DNA of 10,088 bases, taken from positions 1 to 10,088 of the forward strand of contig CALQCV020000052.1 in the NCBI GenBank assembly GCA_943329165.2. Reading direction: 5' to 3'. Position 1 is the stretch's first letter. Every line of letters starts with the position of its first letter. The position numbers were made by a program, and so were the translations under genes. Source of the DNA: Candidatus Nitrotoga sp. CP45. Its GTDB lineage: Bacteria; Bacteroidota; Bacteroidia; Flavobacteriales; Flavobacteriaceae. The notes beneath the pieces were generated by a model. That model was not told where the DNA came from. It saw only the letters and a program-made list of their open reading frames with translations, and made no database searches. Below are positions 6,016 through 10,088 of this stretch, in pieces.

Positions 6016-7097
6016 TTTTCGGATAGTAATTGTTTCCATTGTTGCGCAATGGTTGTCAAAGATAAATGTTCTACGCTTTTTTGCGCATTATTTTTACAAG
6101 TTTGATATAATTTTTCATCTTCAATCATCTTTTTTATCGCTTCAGCTAAGGCATTTTCGTTGTTGTTTTCTACTAATAATCCGTTAAAATTATTTTGGAT
6201 GATTTCTTTTGGTCCGGTTTCGCAATCAACGGAAATTACTGGAGTTCCAACTGCCAATGATTCAATTATCGACATAGGAAATCCTTCAAACCTACTTGTC
6301 AATAATGAAGCCCTGGCATGGCAAACATAAGGAAAAACATCTTCATGAAAAGGTAGCACCTGAACATACTCAATCAAGAACATTTTTTTAATTTTTGCTA
6401 TCAAATTGTCCTTACTTGGTCCATCTCCCATAATAATCAGATGATAACCTTGTTTTATTGCCTGAGATTGCTGAAATGATTCTAACAACAGGGTGAAGTT
6501 TTTTTGATTTTCCTCTAATCGTCCAAAAAAAATAAAATACTTTTCAGGTAAATTATTGGGTTTTTCAGCATTAAAATCTTGAAATACAAGAGGATTATAG
6601 ATAGTTTTAGTGTTTTTTATTTGATACTTAACATTTACCAATTGCTCTATACTTTTAGAAACACAAACTATCTTAACGGCATTTTTATATACTATTTTTG
6701 AAAAGAAAACTGAAGGAGACAAATACATTTGAACTTTAGAAATGTGAACCATGTAAAAAACTTTAAGCTTATTGTAAACCCATTGAGTAAAAATCTCTCT
6801 AATAATAGTCGGCCGAGAACGATTATCGATTACATATTCAATTTTATTTTCTGTTAAGTATTTCTTGAGTAAAATGCCCTTTTTTATTTTTCGAAAAACA
6901 ACATTATCGTTTTGACATATTTCTCCCAAATTATAAAGTTTCCCATAAACCTGATAATTAACCTCATTCAAAATGATAATATTATGCACTTCATAACCCA
7001 AATTAGTTAGCATTAGACCCAACAAACTTGCAAACCGTTCAGCACCACCAAGTCCAAGTGATGCGGAAACTATAGCAATTTTGTTGTTGTTTTTCAT
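6012..7097 (-). CDS. Family 4 glycosyltransferase (GT-B fold)
   Basis: This 361-residue protein has the two-domain GT-B layout. The N-terminal domain begins IAIVSASLGLGGAERFAS (7-24), with the glycine-rich GGAER loop (17-21). The C-terminal domain begins near KYFIFFGRLEENQKNF (186-201), then HLIIMGDGPSKDNL (219-232), and carries the family E-x7-E motif in RFEGFPMSIIESLAVGTPVI (E271, E279), which binds the nucleotide-sugar donor. These are retaining enzymes that extend lipid-linked oligosaccharides in the cytoplasm, often peripherally attached to the membrane. It is first in a minus-strand unit with the ketoisomerase (4-base ATGA overlap) and has a strong promoter match 30-60 bases upstream. 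The pairing suggests, without proof, that it transfers the sugar whose precursor the ketoisomerase makes. Confidence 0.92.
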   Translation of the reverse strand: MKNNNKIAIVSASLGLGGAERFASLLGLMLTNLGYEVHNIIILNEVNYQVYGKLYNLGEICQNDNVVFRKIKKGILLKKYLTENKIEYVIDNRSRPTIIREIFTQWVYNKLKVFYMVHISKVQMYLSPSVFFSKIVYKNAVKIVCVSKSIEQLVNVKYQIKNTKTIYNPLVFQDFNAEKPNNLPEKYFIFFGRLEENQKNFTLLLESFQQSQAIKQGYHLIIMGDGPSKDNLIAKIKKMFLIEYVQVLPFHEDVFPYVCHARASLLTSRFEGFPMSIIESLAVGTPVISVDCETGPKEIIQNNFNGLLVENNNENALAEAIKKMIEDEKLYQTCKNNAQKSVEHLSLTTIAQQWKQLLSEK

Positions 7098-7125
7098 TTG
7101 TTACTTATATTGCATGAATATTTGT

Positions 7126-7154
7126 CAAATATAGAAATAACCTGTTTGGTGCAA
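7126..7154 (-). promoter_or_regulatory. Promoter of the GT4/ketoisomerase unit
   Basis: On the minus strand TTG (7154-7152), an 18-base spacer, and TATATTTG (7133-7126), a full match to TAnnTTTG, precede the GT4 ATG at 7097. The predicted leader is about 20 bases. This is the best promoter match in the window. Confidence 0.65.
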
Positions 7155-7187
7155 TTATTATAAACGAAAAAAAAATCAAAACAAACC

Positions 7188-7203
7188 ACATAGAAACATA
7201 GAA
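7188..7203. repeat. Tandem octamer ACATAGAA, two copies
   Basis: Two perfect head-to-tail copies of ACATAGAA lie in the 255-base divergent gap between the GT4 (minus) and the plus-strand GT. A further AAACATAG occurs at 7260-7267, on the other side of a GC-rich block. From memory, similar phrases occur in other flavobacterial intergenic regions; this is unverified. Confidence 0.6.
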
Positions 7204-7220
7204 AATAGGTTTGTCTAGTT

Positions 7221-7256
7221 CAATTGCTTCGCCAGTTCGCTATCGCTCGGGTCTTG
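7221..7256. repeat. GC-rich intergenic block with TTCGC reiterations, possible dispersed repeat
   Basis: About 20 of 36 bases here are G or C, in an intergenic region that is otherwise strongly AT-rich. It contains TTCGCCAG, TTCGCTA and TCGCTCGG in succession, so TCGC recurs three times at 7-8-base spacing. No open frame or strong hairpin accounts for it. It is flanked by direct copies of AAACATAG (7194-7201 and 7260-7267). It could be a genus-specific intergenic repeat, a relic of a small mobile element, or a regulatory site. Confidence 0.4.
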
Positions 7257-7297
7257 AATAAACATAGCTCTGTTTTATCTATAAAAAATGAAACGCC

Positions 7298-7325
7298 TTG
7301 AAAAAAACTGTAAAAACTATGTTAC
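7298..7325 (+). promoter_or_regulatory. Weak candidate promoter for the lone plus-strand glycosyltransferase
   Basis: TTG (7298-7300) is followed after 17 bases by TATGTTAC (7318-7325), which matches only four of the six fixed positions of TAnnTTTG. It lies about 28 bases upstream of the ATG at 7353. No better match was found in the gap. Confidence 0.25.
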
Positions 7326-7352
7326 TATATGGTTGTAATATAAAAAATTAAA

Positions 7353-8495
7353 ATGAAGATTTTACTCATTGGAGAATACAGCAGATTGCACAATTCTTTA
7401 AAAGAAGGGTTGCAAAAGTTCGGACACGATGTGACCATTTTGGGTTTTAAAGATGGTTTCAAAGATTTCCCGGTCGATTTTCCATTGGAGAAAAAATGGG
7501 ACTCAGGATTTCGAAAAAAAATTAAACTAGCGCTTTTAATCCTTACTGGTTTTGATATTTCTTCTTATTTAACGTATCGTCAATTCTGGAAAAACAAAAA
7601 AAAATTCAAAGGTTTTGATGTCGTTCAATTGATAAATGAGAATAGTTTTTTTTGTGATTATACCCATGAGAAAAAGATTTTGGAATACCTATTCAAACAC
7701 AACCAAAAAGTGTTTCTGCTCTCGGCCGGTGATGATTATATGTATGTGAATTACAACTTTGAGCATCCCCAAAATCCGTCGATTGTGCAACCTTATTTAG
7801 CCGGAAAACTTGCGGATGCAGCCTTCTCCAATGTTTTAAAATTCAGAACTAAAGCTTTTGAAAAACTGCATAACTATATCTATGAAAATATCCAAGGGGT
7901 TATTGCAACTGATTTGGATTATCATCTTCCGTTACAAAATCATCCGAAGTATTTGGGTTTAATTCCGAGTCCGATGAATGTTGATACATTTCCAAAAAAG
8001 GAAGTAGTAATCAACGAGAGAATTGTCATTTTCCATGGTATCAACAGAGAAAGTTATTTCAAAAAAGGAAATGATTATTTTGAGAAAGCTTTGGAAATCA
8101 TAATGAAAAAATATGACACCAAAATTGATGTTTTTGTCACCGAAAATGTTCCGTATAATGATTATATCAACCGATACAATCAAGCGCATATTTTGCTCGA
8201 CCAATTATATGGCCATGACCAAGGAAGCAACGCATTAGAAGCAATGGCAAAAGGAAAAGTTGTTTTTACCAATGCGAGTACTATTTTTGAAAAGCATTAT
8301 AAATTAACCGAAAAAGTTGCCATTAATGCATTACCCGACGTTGATTATTTAGTAAGTGAACTGTCTTTTTTAATTGAGAATCCAACTGAAATAATAGCGA
8401 TTGGAAAACGCGCCCGTGCTTTTATAGAAAAGGAACATGATTATCTTAAAATTGCAGCCAAATTTTTAGCTATTTGGCAGAAAGCTAACGCTTGA
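7353..8495 (+). CDS. Glycosyltransferase, GT-B fold (GT4-like, divergent)
   Basis: This 380-residue protein starts MKILLIGEYSRLHNSLKEGL, a GT-B N-terminal Rossmann strand and helix, followed by GHDVTILG (24-31). The C-terminal donor domain includes ERIVIFHGINRESYFKKG (222-239) and, near the end, YGHDQGSNALEAMAKGKVVF (286-305), which occupies the place of the GT4 E-x7-E motif. E296 matches the second glutamate, but the first position is H288 rather than Glu, next to D289-Q290. There is no signal peptide or clear membrane segment. It is a single-gene unit, divergent from the GT4/ketoisomerase unit and convergent with the flippase, overlapping the latter's 3' end by 11 bases. It probably adds one sugar to the same polysaccharide; the substrate is unknown. 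Confidence 0.78.
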   Translation: MKILLIGEYSRLHNSLKEGLQKFGHDVTILGFKDGFKDFPVDFPLEKKWDSGFRKKIKLALLILTGFDISSYLTYRQFWKNKKKFKGFDVVQLINENSFFCDYTHEKKILEYLFKHNQKVFLLSAGDDYMYVNYNFEHPQNPSIVQPYLAGKLADAAFSNVLKFRTKAFEKLHNYIYENIQGVIATDLDYHLPLQNHPKYLGLIPSPMNVDTFPKKEVVINERIVIFHGINRESYFKKGNDYFEKALEIIMKKYDTKIDVFVTENVPYNDYINRYNQAHILLDQLYGHDQGSNALEAMAKGKVVFTNASTIFEKHYKLTEKVAINALPDVDYLVSELSFLIENPTEIIAIGKRARAFIEKEHDYLKIAAKFLAIWQKANA

Positions 8496-9753
8496 AAAAG
8501 AGTTTTCTGAACATGAATAAAACTAGGAAAAAGCAAAGAACATTGGTGTAAAAATAAGCTTGCAAAACACCTTGAGTCGCATTTTGTTTTATCAGATAAA
8601 AAGAAAGTGAAAAGTACATTAAATTAAAAACTATTTCCACTAAAAAGTAACGTTTCATCATCGTTTTTACCAGAATTTGAAACCCAAAAGCTAATGTCAT
8701 TATTCTGAAAAAATCACCCAAAAGCTGCCAAATCAAAATCGTTTCAATAGAAGAGAACTCAGCAGTAAATGCTAATTTTAGAATAATTCCTTTGGCTACA
8801 TAAATCACAATAAGCATCAGCAAAAATAAAGGTACAAAAAGCTTGAAATACGATTTTAATTCAGCTTTAAATTCACTTTCAGTATTTATTGACGCCAACT
8901 TCGGCATATAATATAATGACAATCCCGAACTGAAAAATATCATATAAAAACTAGACAATCTATTGACGGCATCCCAAATTCCTGCTTCTTCAATAGAGTA
9001 TTTCTCGACTATCATATTTCGTATACAAAGCAATGTCAACGGCGCAATTATAGCGGTTAACAATGCCATAACTGAAAACTTCTTGATGATGTTAAAATAC
9101 TTTTTACTAATCAGTTTTTGAAGATCAAATTTGAAATAATTAGCATGTTTTCGAACAAAAACAAAGGTTACCAAAACCATCAAAACCTCGCCAATTGCAA
9201 CGGACAAAAGTCCACCGAAAATATTCTTTTTCCAGATTAATAAAGCAGTCAATCCAAAAACTAAAATATTAGAAATGATTTGGATGAGCATTATTCTTCT
9301 AAACTTTTCCAAACCATTGTAAATGGCGAGCCAAAAGGTATTGATAACCATAAATGGCAATAACAATCCGAAAAAGCGAATTGGAATAACATAATTATTT
9401 GTATAAAATAAAAAGCTTGAAATTGGAGATGCAAAAGCCAAAACCAGTAATGCTAATGCAGTTGAAATGAATAAGAATATCCAAAAAAAAGTAGAGTAAA
9501 TAACGGAAAGTTCTCGTTTATCTTCCTTGTTTTCTATAAACAATTTGACAATGGAATTGCTGACACCGAGCGTCGCAACCGATTTTATCATTAAGGCAAA
9601 GTTTCTAAAACTTCCCATTAAAGCCATACCTGATGTTCCCAGAAAAACGGAAATAATTTTAGAAGAAAAAATCCCCAAAAAAAAACTTACCGCAACTGAA
9701 AAAGAATTCAGCGACAAAACTTTTAGCAGCGTATTTTGTTTTAAAATTTTCAA
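8485..9753 (-). CDS. wzx: O-antigen/polysaccharide flippase (WzxE-like, MOP superfamily), TTG start
   Basis: This 422-residue membrane protein has about twelve hydrophobic segments spread along its whole length. It resembles enterobacterial WzxE as remembered: the N-terminal FLGTSGMALMGSFRNF (37-52), KFSVMALLTAIIAPLTL (225-241) followed by EEAGIWDAVNRLSSFY (255-270), and IWQLLGDFFRIMTLAFG (341-357) all have close counterparts there. Wzx proteins move undecaprenyl-diphosphate-linked repeat units across the inner membrane. The start must be the TTG at 9753: the frame is closed upstream by a TGA at 9771-9769, and the next in-frame ATG (residue 43) would remove the first membrane segment. The TTG sits one base after the stop of the upstream acyltransferase gene (TAA-A-TTG), which supports coupled translation. 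The 3' end overlaps the convergent GT by 11 bases. Confidence 0.88.
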   Translation of the reverse strand: MKILKQNTLLKVLSLNSFSVAVSFFLGIFSSKIISVFLGTSGMALMGSFRNFALMIKSVATLGVSNSIVKLFIENKEDKRELSVIYSTFFWIFLFISTALALLVLAFASPISSFLFYTNNYVIPIRFFGLLLPFMVINTFWLAIYNGLEKFRRIMLIQIISNILVFGLTALLIWKKNIFGGLLSVAIGEVLMVLVTFVFVRKHANYFKFDLQKLISKKYFNIIKKFSVMALLTAIIAPLTLLCIRNMIVEKYSIEEAGIWDAVNRLSSFYMIFFSSGLSLYYMPKLASINTESEFKAELKSYFKLFVPLFLLMLIVIYVAKGIILKLAFTAEFSSIETILIWQLLGDFFRIMTLAFGFQILVKTMMKRYFLVEIVFNLMYFSLSFYLIKQNATQGVLQAYFYTNVLCFFLVLFMFRKLFFKR

Positions 9754-9754
9754 T

Positions 9755-10088
9755 TTAGAGATTTCGTATCACTCGCGCCGGATTCCCTGCAGCAATTACA
9801 TTTTCAGGTATGCTTTTCGTAACAATAGAACCGTTTCCTATAACGGAATTTCTACCAATCGTTACTCCTTTTAATATGGTTACATCATCCCCCAAAAACA
9901 CGTTTTCGGCAATAAAAACCGGAAACGATTTTAGCTCATCATCATTTCGTTTGTCAATTTCAAGATTGTGTCCGTCATTGTCAATTATGGCACAATTTAC
10001 TCCAATTAGAACATTGTTTTGAATAGTTATTTTTGAAAAAGCTACGGCTGAAAAGGCATTATTAATAGAAACATTATCACCAATAGTA
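9755..10088 (-). CDS. Left-handed beta-helix (hexapeptide) O-acyltransferase, N-terminus cut off by the window edge
   Basis: The 110 visible C-terminal residues show hexapeptide-repeat turns (TIGDNV, KITIQNNVLIG, NVFLGDDVTILKGVTIGRNSVIGNGSIV) and the family end SIPENVIAAGNPARVIR. The IIDNDGHNLE segment holds the histidine typical of the active site in the maltose/chloramphenicol acetyltransferase-like group. Such enzymes usually transfer an acetyl group from acetyl-CoA to a sugar hydroxyl or amine in the cytoplasm; WcaF-like proteins in polysaccharide clusters are relatives. The hexapeptide turns do not look like FdtC/QdtC, so I do not tie it to the ketoisomerase. It precedes wzx in the same unit; its promoter lies outside the window. 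Confidence 0.88.
   Translation of the reverse strand, partial: TIGDNVSINNAFSAVAFSKITIQNNVLIGVNCAIIDNDGHNLEIDKRNDDELKSFPVFIAENVFLGDDVTILKGVTIGRNSVIGNGSIVTKSIPENVIAAGNPARVIRNL

Noticed and set aside
6016..6039. Upstream ATG (6039) for the ketoisomerase
   Set aside because: The ATG at 6015 forms an ATGA overlap with the upstream gene and gives the usual family length. The upstream start is possible but less likely.
7168..7176. Poly-A run of nine as a phase-variation tract
   Set aside because: It lies outside the promoter elements found and such runs are common in AT-rich flavobacterial gaps; nothing links it to switching.
9755..10088. FdtC/QdtC-type N-acetyltransferase partner of the ketoisomerase
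   Set aside because: The visible hexapeptide pattern and the GNPARVIR ending fit WcaF/Maa-like O-acyltransferases better; the truncated N-terminus leaves some doubt.

Overview
The window comes from an AT-rich genome of the phylum Bacteroidota, most likely Flavobacterium or a close relative. The evidence is the low GC content, the absence of Shine-Dalgarno sequences before most starts, promoter-like sites of the flavobacterial type (TTG, about 17-23 bases, TAnnTTTG), and protein sequences of flavobacterial style. The assignment rests on sequence style and memory, not on a database search.

Layout. The left edge (1-1704) looks like chromosomal backbone: a secreted tetratricopeptide-repeat protein on the minus strand (truncated by the window edge) and, divergent from it, an FtsE-like ABC ATPase. 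From 1673 to the right edge the window is a surface-polysaccharide (O-antigen, capsule or exopolysaccharide type) biosynthesis region. It holds five glycosyltransferases: one multi-membrane GT-C type, two GT2 and two GT-B/GT4-like. It also holds a 2-oxoglutarate/Fe(II) dioxygenase, a dTDP-sugar 3,4-ketoisomerase of the FdtA/QdtA (WxcM-like) cupin family, a WzxE-like flippase, and the end of a left-handed beta-helix acyltransferase.

The polysaccharide genes form short units that alternate in direction: oxygenase to GT-C (minus), GT2 to GT2 (plus), GT4 to ketoisomerase (minus), a lone GT (plus), acyltransferase to flippase (minus). Within each unit the genes touch or overlap (TGATG, TAATG, ATGA, and TAA-A-TTG), which suggests translational coupling. 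All three convergent junctions overlap at the 3' ends (32, 24 and 11 bases), leaving no room for a terminator between genes.

A likely combined role (inference): nucleotide-sugar precursors, including a 3-keto-6-deoxyhexose made by the ketoisomerase, are assembled by the GT2 and GT4 enzymes on an undecaprenyl carrier, decorated by the acyltransferase and possibly by the oxygenase, and flipped by Wzx. The GT-C protein would then add a sugar from a lipid-linked donor on the periplasmic side. No Wzy polymerase, initiating sugar-phosphate transferase, rmlA/rmlB, or fdtB/fdtC aminotransferase and acyltransferase is seen here; they would lie outside the window. No rRNA, tRNA, CRISPR array, insertion sequence or origin was found. 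No stretch of more than 300 bases lacks a gene; the longest gap is 7098-7352. I see no clearly new defence or mobile system. The most interesting points are the oxygenase/GT-C unit, the mixed FdtA/QdtA signature of the ketoisomerase, the repeated 3' overlaps, and two unusual intergenic repeat blocks.
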